From Ardenticatenaceae bacterium (GTDB lineage: Bacteria > Chloroflexota > Anaerolineae > Promineifilales > Promineifilaceae): DNA of 64,000 nucleotides. The position numbers and the translations under genes are program-made. Position 1 is the stretch's first letter, and each line of letters starts with the position of its first letter. The DNA lies in contig JACKBQ010000002.1 in the NCBI GenBank assembly GCA_020634455.1, positions 1,922,001 to 1,986,000 on the forward strand. The letters are read 5' to 3'. Below, one piece after another: positions 9,069-16,827 of this stretch. The notes under the pieces are model-generated. The model was not told where the DNA came from, made no database searches, and was given only the letters and a program-made list of their open reading frames with translations.

Positions 9069-9941
9069 ATGATAGTAACTGACCGAATTGACGAAGTGCG
9101 AAAGCACCGCTGGGCTGATCCCAGCCTGACCTGGGGCTTTGTGCCGACGATGGGCTACCTGCACGCGGGGCATTTGTCGCTGGTGCAGCTAAGCTTGGCG
9201 GGGAATGACAGGACGGCCGTTTCCATCTACGTCAATCCCACCCAGTTTGCCCCCACGGAGGATTTGAGCAGCTATCCGCGCAATCTGGCGGGCGATTTGG
9301 CGATGCTGGAAGCCGCCGGGGTAGATTTGGTCTTCACCCCCAGCGACGCCATCATGTACCCGCCCGGCTTCCAGACGACGGTGAGCCTGAGCCAGGTGAC
9401 GCAGCCGCTGGAAGGCAGTTCGCGCCCTACTCATTTTGCGGGTGTGGCGACGGTGGTGGCCAAGCTGTTCAACATCGTGCAGCCGACGCGGGCGTACTTT
9501 GGCCAAAAAGATGCCCAGCAAACGATTGTGCTGCGCCAGATGGTGCGTGATCTCAACTTTAATGTGGAAATGATCATTGGCCCGACCAGCCGAGAGCAAG
9601 ATGGCCTAGCCATGAGTTCGCGTAATGCGCGCCTTTCTGAAGATGATCGGGCGGCCGCACCGGTGCTGTACCGGGCGCTCAGCGCGGCTCAGACTGCTGT
9701 TGCCAATGGCGAACAGTCTGGTGAAGTGTTGCGGGAAATGATGCGTGGGATAATTACGGCCGTTCCCCAGGCCCGCATTGATTACGTCAGCGCGGCTGAT
9801 CCAAAAACGTTGGAAGAGTTGGAAGTAGTGGAAAGTGGGGTTTTGTTGTCAACGGCCGTTTTCTTCGGCAAAACCCGACTCATCGACAATATTTTAATTT
9901 ATGCCACAGAGAACACAGAGAAGTTAGAGAAAAACCTTTGA
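9069..9941 (+). CDS. panC: Pantothenate synthetase
   Basis: A 290-residue cytoplasmic ligase that joins pantoate and beta-alanine using ATP. It has the nucleotidyltransferase signature FVPTMGYLHAGHLSL with HAGH at 32-35, NPTQFAPTEDLSSYPR, GQKDAQQ and SSRNARLS. AAAGGA lies 9 nt before the ATG. The fold should end near TRLIDNILI. The last 12 or so residues (ATENTEKLEKNL) are encoded by one arm of the following inverted repeat, so the repeat appears to have extended the reading frame. Confidence 0.96.
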   Translation: MIVTDRIDEVRKHRWADPSLTWGFVPTMGYLHAGHLSLVQLSLAGNDRTAVSIYVNPTQFAPTEDLSSYPRNLAGDLAMLEAAGVDLVFTPSDAIMYPPGFQTTVSLSQVTQPLEGSSRPTHFAGVATVVAKLFNIVQPTRAYFGQKDAQQTIVLRQMVRDLNFNVEMIIGPTSREQDGLAMSSRNARLSEDDRAAAPVLYRALSAAQTAVANGEQSGEVLREMMRGIITAVPQARIDYVSAADPKTLEELEVVESGVLLSTAVFFGKTRLIDNILIYATENTEKLEKNL

Positions 9942-10029
9942 GGTTTTGAAGTATCAACCAGAGTAATCTCTCAGCGAAACCTCAAAGGTTGATGACAGAA
10001 TCTCTAAACCCTCTGTGCCCTCTGTGGCC
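9903..10029. repeat. Long two-stage inverted repeat between panC and gpmI
   Basis: Inner arms ACCTTTGAGGTTT (9934-9946) and its complement (9977-9989) are perfect. Outer arms (about 9903-9931 and 9999-10029) are built from CACAGAG / CTCTGTG words and pair imperfectly. It lies between convergent genes and could terminate transcription both ways. The left arm overlaps the panC reading frame. Confidence 0.7.
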
Positions 10030-10036
10030 AAAAAAT

Positions 10037-11566
10037 CTAATCAACCAAACTGCGGCCCGTCATGTCGCTGGGCTGGGCAACGCCCATCAAATCGAGCACG
10101 GTCGGAGCCACATCGGCCAGAATGCCACGGGGGCGCAGCCAGATGGGATCGTTGCAAATCACAAAAAAGGAGACGGGCTGGATGGTGTGGTAGGTGTGCG
10201 GTTCGCCCGTTTTCTCGTTGACCATGATTTCACAGTTGCCATGATCGGCCGTAACCAGCGCCGCCCCACCCTTTTGCACAATCGCCTCCACCAGACGTCC
10301 TGCACATTCATCCACGGCTTCTACAGCGCGAACGGCCGCTTCCAACACCCCTGTATGCCCCACCATGTCTGGATTGGCAAAGTTCACCAAAATGAAATCA
10401 TCATCGTGGCTTTGCAGGCGCTGGATGACCGCTTCCGTCAGTTCGTAGGCGCTCATCTCCGGCTTGAGATCGTAGGTGGCCACTTTGGGCGAGGGCTGCA
10501 TGTAGCGCTCTTCGCCGGGGAACGGCGTTTCGCCACCGCCGTTGAAGAAGTAGGTGACGTGGGCGTACTTTTCCGTCTCGGCGGCGTGGAACTGCTTCAG
10601 GCCCGCGTTGCTCACCACTTCGGCCAGCACGTTGTTTAGCTCCACGTCAGGGAAAATGACGTCCACCGGGAAGCGCTCTTCGTAGTTTGTCATGGTCACC
10701 AGATGTAAATTGGGAATGTAGTCGCGCTCAAAACCCGCAAAATCGGCAAAGGCGAAAATTTCCACCGGCTGGCGCATCCGGTCGGCGCGGAAGTTGTAGA
10801 AGATGAGGCAGTCGCCGGGCTGCACGGTCACGTCCCGCTCCCCCACGTCGATGGCTACGGGCTTGATAAACTCGTCGGTTACATCGTTGCTATACGAATT
10901 TTTTAGGGCGGCGGAGGCGGAAACGGCCGTTGCGCCACCTTCCCCCTCATGATTGGCAATCACCCGATAGCCAATTGCCGTACGCTCCCACCGCTTGTCG
11001 CGGTCCATGGTGTAGTAACGGCCGCAAACCGAGGCAATGACGCCGGGATGATCCGCCAGATATGCTTCCAGTTTTTCCACAAAGCCCAGGCCACTTTGCG
11101 GCGGCGTGTCTCGTCCGTCGGTGATGACGTGTACGATTGGCTCGATGTTGGCCTCTTCGGCCAGTTTCAGCAGCGCGTAAAGATGGTCCTGGTGGCTGTG
11201 AACGCCACCGTTGCCCATCAGGCCAATGAGATGCAGCTTGCCGCCGCTGGTTTTCACGTTGGCGACGGCATCGCGCAGCGCGGTTTGCTGGGCAAAACGC
11301 CCTTCCTGAATGGCCAGATTGATGCGGGTTAAATCCTGGTACACAATGCGGCCAGCGCCCAGATTGAGGTGGCCCACTTCTGAATTGCCCATTTGGCCAT
11401 CGGGCAAGCCGACCGCCTGACCGGATGCGTCCAGAATGGCGCGTTCGCGGCTGTGCAGCCAGCTTTGGTAGTTGGGGGTGCGCGCCTGCACCACCGCGTT
11501 GCCGTGCTCCATTTCACGAATCCCCCATCCGTCCAAGATGATGAGGGCCACGGGTTTGTAGCTCAT
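10037..11566 (-). CDS. gpmI: Cofactor-independent phosphoglycerate mutase
   Basis: A 509-residue alkaline-phosphatase-superfamily enzyme that interconverts 3- and 2-phosphoglycerate. The N-terminal metal site is LIILDGWG, and the phospho-serine is Ser62 in MGNSEVGHLNLGAGR. Later metal ligands lie in NFANPDMVGHTG and ADHGNCE. Length is normal. The ATG at 11566 has AAGGAG 9 nt upstream; the 21 residues upstream in frame are not family-like. It stands alone, downstream of tRNA-Asn on the same strand. Confidence 0.96.
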   Translation of the reverse strand: MSYKPVALIILDGWGIREMEHGNAVVQARTPNYQSWLHSRERAILDASGQAVGLPDGQMGNSEVGHLNLGAGRIVYQDLTRINLAIQEGRFAQQTALRDAVANVKTSGGKLHLIGLMGNGGVHSHQDHLYALLKLAEEANIEPIVHVITDGRDTPPQSGLGFVEKLEAYLADHPGVIASVCGRYYTMDRDKRWERTAIGYRVIANHEGEGGATAVSASAALKNSYSNDVTDEFIKPVAIDVGERDVTVQPGDCLIFYNFRADRMRQPVEIFAFADFAGFERDYIPNLHLVTMTNYEERFPVDVIFPDVELNNVLAEVVSNAGLKQFHAAETEKYAHVTYFFNGGGETPFPGEERYMQPSPKVATYDLKPEMSAYELTEAVIQRLQSHDDDFILVNFANPDMVGHTGVLEAAVRAVEAVDECAGRLVEAIVQKGGAALVTADHGNCEIMVNEKTGEPHTYHTIQPVSFFVICNDPIWLRPRGILADVAPTVLDLMGVAQPSDMTGRSLVD

Positions 11567-11714
11567 GCGTAGTAACTCCTTATAGAAACGGCCGTTTTGC
11601 AGCAAAATAGTCCGTTGCAAAGCGGTCACGATTGAATGTTAAGCAGTGGAAAGTTGGTGGGCGAAGTGTACTTGAGAATGGGGGTTTGTTCAATTTTGGC
11701 GCTGCTGGGAAAAC

Positions 11715-11744
11715 AAAAACGACAGGCTTCTGACCTGTCGTTTT
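11715..11744 (-). terminator. Hairpin terminator after tRNA-Asn
   Basis: A perfect stem AAAACGACAGG / CCTGTCGTTTT with a 7-nt loop, ending in a T run on the minus strand 6 nt past the tRNA. It is a classic intrinsic terminator and separates the tRNA from gpmI. Confidence 0.85.
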
Positions 11745-11750
11745 AAGAGG

Positions 11751-11822
11751 CTCCTCAGGTTGGACTCGAACCAACAACCCTGCGGTTAACAGCCGCATGC
11801 TCTGCCATTGAGCTACTGAGGA
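11751..11822 (-). tRNA. tRNA-Asn (anticodon GTT)
   Basis: A 72-nt cloverleaf read on the minus strand. The acceptor stem is TCCTCAG/CTGAGGA with discriminator G. The D arm is GCTC/GAGC, the anticodon loop CTGTTAA lies on stem TGCGG/CCGCA, and the T arm GTTGG-TTCGAGT-CCAAC is standard. CCA is not encoded. All stems pair perfectly. Confidence 0.97.
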
Positions 11823-11836
11823 ACGCAGCGTGCGGA

Positions 11837-11864
11837 ATTATAACAAATCAGATACCCGTGTCAA
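11837..11864 (-). promoter_or_regulatory. Consensus sigma-70 promoter of tRNA-Asn
   Basis: On the minus strand TTGACA (11864-11859) is followed after 16 bp by TATAAT (11842-11837). Both hexamers match the consensus exactly. The -10 box ends 14 nt before the tRNA 5' end, as expected for a short leader. Confidence 0.9.
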
Positions 11865-11954
11865 GCAAAATTTGCCTGTCGCACGCCGCATTTGTGCCAA
11901 ATTGCACAGCCTCTGGCAAGATATATCCCCAATCGCTATATGCGATTCGACTCG

Positions 11955-12395
11955 TTAACGAATTTGCCCACGAATTTCGCCTGTGGGGAAAGCAGATGTG
12001 TGTACATTGATGTACGCGTTGCCATTTTGGATAGCAGACATCACATCGGCGACGCTGGTCCAACCACAAGCGTTGTTGGTGTCTGGCTTGGTGATGGTTC
12101 CATGCCCGGTAGCGGCCCGCAGTTGCAGGGTCACGCCGACGGGGCCATTTTGCCCGGCGGGGGCGCAGTGGATATGTGCGGCCGTTGGGGCAGCAATATT
12201 GGTGCGGATGATGTAGCTCATTGAGCTGGCTGACTCATCAAATTCAAATCCGGCACGGCCGTATGCCGAGGTCGTGACTGCGGGCAGTTCTTGTCCGCCT
12301 GTCAGATTGGCGTAATAGCGAATAGGAGCAGCTGCGACACTGCTGACAATAAAAAATGTTACAAGAAACAGAAAAAGTGTACGAAATTTCCACAT
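11955..12395 (-). CDS. Secreted CHRD-domain protein
   Basis: A 146-residue protein with a signal peptide (cleavage near VAAA-PIRYY). It then has a single CHRD domain: NLTGGQELPAVTTSAYGRAGFEFDE, HIHCAPAGQNGPVGVTL and YINVHTSAFPTGEIRGQI. CHRD domains occur in chordin and in bacterial exported proteins; no enzymatic role is established. GGAGG lies 8 nt upstream of the ATG. It is a single gene with no apparent operon partner. Confidence 0.9.
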   Translation of the reverse strand: MWKFRTLFLFLVTFFIVSSVAAAPIRYYANLTGGQELPAVTTSAYGRAGFEFDESASSMSYIIRTNIAAPTAAHIHCAPAGQNGPVGVTLQLRAATGHGTITKPDTNNACGWTSVADVMSAIQNGNAYINVHTSAFPTGEIRGQIR

Positions 12396-12866
12396 GATGT
12401 TTGCCTCCGTGGTTGGTTGATTGAAATGCTAGATTGAAATTGGAAAACCTGTTGTCTTGCATGCTGAAAAATCGCCCTACCACCTCCTTGAAGATGACGT
12501 TGGATACGGCCGTTTCAAAATTTTTTATTGCGCTGGTTGGGAGACTCTCCGCCAGGGTTGAAGGGGGGTACAATTTCTGCTATCTTCAACTAATGCCTGA
12601 GTTTATGCAGCCTTGCTTACGAAGATACTTACCAAAGTGTCTACGTTTTTCACCTCTGGAACAGACCATTTTCTATGCAAGCAGGGCTTTGCCAATGGCA
12701 TTTTGCTGCCCGATTTGCTGTGGAAAAATGGGGACGGTCATTTTGAAAACGGCCGTTCATCTCCACGTCGCCTGATTTACCAATACTGGGAAATGGTGTT
12801 GTAAACGGGCAGGTCAGAGCGTGCAACGGCCGTTGCTCAACAACGCGGCAGAAAACAACTCAAGTC
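12396..12866. other. 470-bp gap without a supported gene
   Basis: Three ACGGCCGT copies occur (about 12508, 12750, 12825). Short open frames exist on the plus strand at 12434-12775 and 12613-12804, but they lack ribosome sites, recognisable domains or typical codon use. It may be decayed coding DNA. I call no gene. Confidence 0.45.
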
Positions 12867-14228
12867 CTAGGCCAAATTTTGTAAAAAGTGAATACTGGTT
12901 TCGATGCCTCGGTAGAAGTTGGGCAGGTAAAACCGCTCGTTCGGCGCGTGAATCTGGTCGCCGGGCAGACCAAAGCCCATCAGCACTGTCTCTAGCCCCA
13001 GCACGCCTTGGAACTGCGACACTACCGGAATCGAGCCACCTTCGCGCATAAACACCGGTTCCTGACCAAACGCGGTGGCGTATGCTTTAGCCGCCGCCTG
13101 CATGGCCGGAATGTTGAAATCGGTGATGCTGGCGGGAGCGCCATGCCCCACCGTCACCGTCACTTCCACGCTGGGCGGGGCAAGCTCCGCGATGTATGCC
13201 TTCAGCAAACGGCCGATTTCCACCGGGTCTTGATCGGGCACCAAGCGCATACTCAATTTGGCGTGTACTTTGGACGGCAGTACCGTTTTGCCACCCGGCC
13301 CCGTGTAGCCACCGATGATGCCGTGTACGTCCAGTGTGGGCCGCGCACCCAGCCGCTCCACGAGGGTGTAGTCGGGATCGCCCCACGGCTCTGGCGCACC
13401 CGTTTCGGCCAGCCAGGCGGCTTCGTCCAAGGGAAACTGGGCCAGGATGTCGCGCTCTTGCTCGGTTAACGGCCGTACTTTGTCAAAAAACCCGGGGATG
13501 AGAATACGGCCGTCCATATCCTTCAATTTGGCAATGATGTGCCCCAGTACATTGAGCGGATTGTTGATGCCGCCGCCAAAGCTGCCAGAATGCAAATCCC
13601 GCTTTGGCCCAACGATGTCTACAAAGGCGTAGCACATACCGCGCAGGCCGTACACAATCGCGGGCTGCTGCGCGTTCACCATCGCCGTGTCAGACACCAG
13701 CGCGATGTCAGCCGCCAATTTTGCCTTGTTTTGCGGGATGAAGGCGGCCAAACTTTCACCGCCGCTCTCCTCTTCTCCTTCCACGATGAATTTGACGTTG
13801 ACGGGGAGACGGCCGTTGCTCCGCAAAAGCGCCTCAACTGCCTTGACGTGAATGTACACCTGACCCTTGTCGTCAGACGAACCACGCGCGTACAGGAAAT
13901 CATTGCGCACTTCTGGCTCAAACGGCGGGGAATCCCACAGCTCCAGCGGTTCGGCAGGCTGCACATCATAATGGCCGTAGATGAGCACAGTCGGCGCGTC
14001 GCCCGCGTGCAGCCAGTCGGCATACACCAGCGAGTGCCGCTGGGTGGGGATGATTTCCACGTTTTCCAGCCCGGCAAGCTTCATTTTTTCGGCGAGCCAT
14101 TGGGCGGCAACGGCCGTATCTTCGGTCCGTTCTGGCTGCGTGCTAATGCTGGGGATACGCAAAAAATCAATTAATTCGGCCAAATAATCAGCCTGGTGCT
14201 CGCGGGCATAAATAATGGGGTCAGACAT
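12867..14228 (-). CDS. M20-family dipeptidase
   Basis: A 453-residue zinc metallopeptidase of the carnosinase/PepV-like branch. Metal ligands are His86 and Asp88 in YGHYDVQP, the Asp in ARGSSDDKG, the acidic pair in EGEEESGG and a C-terminal His. The lid domain is present (FGGGINNPLNVLGH, GGYTGPGGKTVLPS). It should hydrolyse dipeptides in the cytoplasm; no signal peptide is seen. GGAG lies about 7 nt before the ATG. Confidence 0.92.
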   Translation of the reverse strand: MSDPIIYAREHQADYLAELIDFLRIPSISTQPERTEDTAVAAQWLAEKMKLAGLENVEIIPTQRHSLVYADWLHAGDAPTVLIYGHYDVQPAEPLELWDSPPFEPEVRNDFLYARGSSDDKGQVYIHVKAVEALLRSNGRLPVNVKFIVEGEEESGGESLAAFIPQNKAKLAADIALVSDTAMVNAQQPAIVYGLRGMCYAFVDIVGPKRDLHSGSFGGGINNPLNVLGHIIAKLKDMDGRILIPGFFDKVRPLTEQERDILAQFPLDEAAWLAETGAPEPWGDPDYTLVERLGARPTLDVHGIIGGYTGPGGKTVLPSKVHAKLSMRLVPDQDPVEIGRLLKAYIAELAPPSVEVTVTVGHGAPASITDFNIPAMQAAAKAYATAFGQEPVFMREGGSIPVVSQFQGVLGLETVLMGFGLPGDQIHAPNERFYLPNFYRGIETSIHFLQNLA

Positions 14229-14254
14229 TTTCGTCTCCGTTTAATCATGAACGC

Positions 14255-14356
14255 GGCGGCGTAAACGCCCCCGCTAGCTGTGAAAGGCCCTGTGGGCCTG
14301 CGATTTTGAGCCCAATTGGGCTTCCATAACTAGCCGGACGGCTTCAGCCTCCGGCG
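14255..14356. repeat. Cluster of short nested hairpins upstream of scpB
   Basis: Successive small palindromes are GGCCCTGTGGGCC, GCCCAATTGGGC and CCGGACGGCTTCAGCCTCCGG-like, framed by GCTAGCTGTGAAAGGCCC and CCATAACTAGCCGG. The framing words recur at 50634-50687 (GGCTAGATGTGGAAGCCC and TTTCATAGCTAGCC). This indicates a dispersed structured element. Confidence 0.6.
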
Positions 14357-14482
14357 ATGCCGAAATCAGCTACATTTTTCTGCCGATTGCCAGTTTACGT
14401 GTATAATCCACTCGTTTTGGGCAATTTCATTTCCCGAACCGTGATTATAAGCAACAAGGCAAAGTTAGCCACCAAGTTACCT

Positions 14483-15052
14483 ATGATGGAAACATCCGAT
14501 TCAACCCAACACGCAACCGTGAATTTGACGGCGCTGCTGGAAAGCGTTTTATTCGTCGCCAGCGGCCCCGTTTCAATTGGCCGTTTGGCTAAAGCGCTGG
14601 AAACCACGCCCGCCGTCGTGCAAAATCTGCTCGATTCGTTGGCAGCAGAGTACACTACGCGCGGCCTGCGGCTGCAATGGACTGGCAACGATGTGCAGGT
14701 CACCACCGCACCGGAATCGAGCGACGTGATTGAGCGCTTTTTAGGGCTGGAACTAACGACCCGGCTCAGTCAGGCGGCGCTGGAAGTGCTGGCGATTATC
14801 GCCTACATGCAGCCCATCACCCGCCCGCAAATTGACCAGATTCGCGGCGTCAATTCGGATGGTTCGCTGCGCACGCTGCTCAGCAAGGGGCTCATTGAGG
14901 AAGTGGGGCGCATGGAAACACCGGGACGGCCGATTCTCTATGGCAGCACCCCGGACTTCCTGCAATATTTTGGCCTCACCAGCGTGGCGGAACTGCCGGA
15001 GTTGGAAGAGCCGGTAGATGAAGATGATGAAGAATTGGAGACTGGAGATTAG
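14483..15052 (+). CDS. scpB: Segregation and condensation protein B
   Basis: About 189 residues with two winged-helix domains that bind the ScpA kleisin of the SMC condensin complex. Family motifs are LESVLFVASGPVSIGRLAKAL, LSQAALEVLAIIAYMQPITRPQIDQIRGVNSDG and GRPILYGSTPDFLQYFGL. The ATG at 14483 (or 14486) fits the family N-terminus; the frame is open upstream from 14357 but that part is not family-like. The last residues (ELETGD) are encoded by the first arm of the following inverted repeat. scpA is not in the window. Confidence 0.93.
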   Translation: MMETSDSTQHATVNLTALLESVLFVASGPVSIGRLAKALETTPAVVQNLLDSLAAEYTTRGLRLQWTGNDVQVTTAPESSDVIERFLGLELTTRLSQAALEVLAIIAYMQPITRPQIDQIRGVNSDGSLRTLLSKGLIEEVGRMETPGRPILYGSTPDFLQYFGLTSVAELPELEEPVDEDDEELETGD

Positions 15053-15096
15053 AGACTGGAGATTTGTTAGTTTCTAGTCTCCAATCTCCAGTCTCT
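15038..15096. repeat. Inverted repeat spanning the scpB stop
   Basis: The left arm (15038-15060) and right arm (about 15074-15096) match over about 20 of 23 bases. Both are built of GGAGACTGGAGATT-like words and pair across a short loop. The scpB stop codon lies inside the left arm. rluB starts 10 nt after the right arm. Confidence 0.7.
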
Positions 15097-15105
15097 ATAA
15101 ACAAT

Positions 15106-15984
15106 ATGGAAGAAAGAATCCAAAAACTAATGGCCCAGGCCGGAGTTGGCTCCCGGCGCGAGTGTGAAAAGCTGATTGCCGACGGCCGTGTTTCGGTCAA
15201 CGGCCGTACCGCCACCTTGGGTGATAAAGCCGACCCCGCCACCGACACAATTGTGGTAAACGGCCGTCCCATCAAGCCGCTGCAAACCGAATCCCTTTAT
15301 ATTGCCCTGCACAAACCCAAGGGCGTCATCTCCTCGCTGGACGATGAACTGGAAGAAGGGCGCACCACCGTGCGCGACCTGGTGCCACTGCCGGGGCATC
15401 TCTACCCCGTCGGCCGCCTGGACAAGCAAAGCACCGGCCTGATCTTGATGACCAACGACGGCGATCTGGCGCACAAGCTCACCCACCCGCGCTACGGCCA
15501 CGAAAAAACGTACAAAGTGATTGTGGAAGGGCGGATTAGCAACGAAGCGCTGGAAAAATGGCGTGAAGGGATGTACCTGGACGGCCGTAAAACCATCCCT
15601 GCGCAAATCACCGTTATCCGGCAAGATGTCTCCTTCACCCATCTGGAAATTGTGATGCGCGAGGGACGCAAGCGCCAGATTCGGCGATTGGCCAACATGC
15701 TTGGCTTCCCGGTTCGGCAGCTGGTCCGCGAAAAAATCGGCCCACTCACCTTGGGCAGCCTGAAACCGGGTGATTGGCGACACCTCACGGCCAAAGAAGT
15801 GGCCGCTTTGAAAGAAATTGTGGCATCGGTGAAGGGCAAACGGCCGTATCGCAAATCTGGCAGCAAACCACCAAGTCGCCCCGGTAAAAAGCCCGGCAGC
15901 AAGCCTACCAATCGCCCACCGTCTGATTCGCGCAAAAAAAGCGGCCGTTCCGGGGGCAGAAGCGGGTCGAAAAGCAAACGATAA
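15106..15984 (+). CDS. rluB: RluB/RsuA-family 23S rRNA pseudouridine synthase
   Basis: A 292-residue enzyme. An N-terminal S4 RNA-binding domain (EERIQKLMAQAGVGSRRECE) precedes the synthase core, with catalytic Asp106 in PVGRLDKQSTGL and the KTYKV and REGRKRQIRRL segments. It isomerises a uridine in rRNA; the exact site is inferred. The C-terminal ~45 residues are a disordered Lys/Arg/Ser/Pro tail. The ATG at 15106 fits the S4 domain but has no clear SD. Three ACGGCCGT copies lie in the first 160 bp. Confidence 0.93.
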   Translation: MEERIQKLMAQAGVGSRRECEKLIADGRVSVNGRTATLGDKADPATDTIVVNGRPIKPLQTESLYIALHKPKGVISSLDDELEEGRTTVRDLVPLPGHLYPVGRLDKQSTGLILMTNDGDLAHKLTHPRYGHEKTYKVIVEGRISNEALEKWREGMYLDGRKTIPAQITVIRQDVSFTHLEIVMREGRKRQIRRLANMLGFPVRQLVREKIGPLTLGSLKPGDWRHLTAKEVAALKEIVASVKGKRPYRKSGSKPPSRPGKKPGSKPTNRPPSDSRKKSGRSGGRSGSKSKR

Positions 15985-15999
15985 TTTGAGGAACGTGTA

Positions 16000-16713
16000 T
16001 TGGCAAACGAAACAACAGAACCCATCGCCATGATCGCCATTGATGGCCCCGCCGCTTCCGGCAAATCAACCGTCGGGCGGCTGCTGGCAGAGCGGCTGCA
16101 CTATCTGTATCTGGACACCGGCTGCATGTACCGCGCCGTCACCTGGGCGGCCTTGCAGCAAAAAGTGGCTATTGGGGATGAAACGGCCGTTACCCAGCTG
16201 GCCCACGACATCCAAATGGAAATTTTCCCGGCCAATGGTGAAGAAGACGGCCGTCACTACACCGTCCACGTCGCTGGGCAAGACATCACCTGGGAACTGC
16301 GCACCCCCACTGTGGATGCCAACGTGTCGCAGGTGTCCAGCTACTTGGGCGTGCGCCAAGAGATGGTCAAACGCCAGCGCGCTTTTGGCCAACGGGGTGC
16401 CGTCGTCATGGTTGGGCGGGACATCGGTACGGTGGTGATGCCCGACGCACCGCTGAAACTGTACATCACCGCCAGCGCCGAGGAACGCGCCCGCCGCCGC
16501 ACCCAGGATCGCTCCGAACAGGGCCACATCGCCAACTACGACGACATCCTGGCCGACGTGCTGCGCCGCGACCAAATTGACAGCAGTCGCACCCACTCCC
16601 CCCTGCGCCCCGCCGCCGACGCCATCCGCATCGACAGCACCGACCAGCCGCCCGCGGCCATCGTGAACGCCATTTTGCAAATGATCCAGGAGCCGGTGAA
16701 CGGTAATCGGTGA
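16000..16713 (+). CDS. cmk: Cytidylate kinase
   Basis: A 237-residue NMP kinase that phosphorylates CMP/dCMP. It has the P-loop GPAASGKST (16-24), LDTGCMYRAVTWAAL, GRDIGTVVMPDAPLKLYITAS and ARRRTQDR. The start is a TTG with TGAGGA about 9 nt upstream; the N-terminus is otherwise of family length. It sits 15 nt after rluB and completes the widespread scpB-rluB-cmk order. Confidence 0.95.
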   Translation: MANETTEPIAMIAIDGPAASGKSTVGRLLAERLHYLYLDTGCMYRAVTWAALQQKVAIGDETAVTQLAHDIQMEIFPANGEEDGRHYTVHVAGQDITWELRTPTVDANVSQVSSYLGVRQEMVKRQRAFGQRGAVVMVGRDIGTVVMPDAPLKLYITASAEERARRRTQDRSEQGHIANYDDILADVLRRDQIDSSRTHSPLRPAADAIRIDSTDQPPAAIVNAILQMIQEPVNGNR

Positions 16714-16760
16714 CCAGTAATCAGTGGGTCAGTAATCAGTGAAAAGTGAAAAGAGGAATG

Positions 16761-16821
16761 GAACGCAGATCAACCTGATCTGCCTGATTTTTAGATCAGG
16801 AGACTCAGGAAAATCTGCGTT
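16761..16821. terminator. Hairpin between convergent cmk and ATP-grasp genes
   Basis: Outer arms GAACGCAGAT (16761-16770) and ATCTGCGTTC (16812-16821) and inner arms CCTGATC (16774-16780) / GATCAGG (16794-16800) form a nested hairpin in a convergent gap. It is preceded by repeated CAGTAATCAGT words at about 16715-16741. It probably acts as a bidirectional terminator. Confidence 0.65.
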
Positions 16822-16827
16822 CTATTT

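Noticed and set aside
12434..12804. Two overlapping plus-strand frames in the gap before the dipeptidase gene.
   Set aside because: No ribosome site, no recognisable family, odd residue composition. Probably non-coding.
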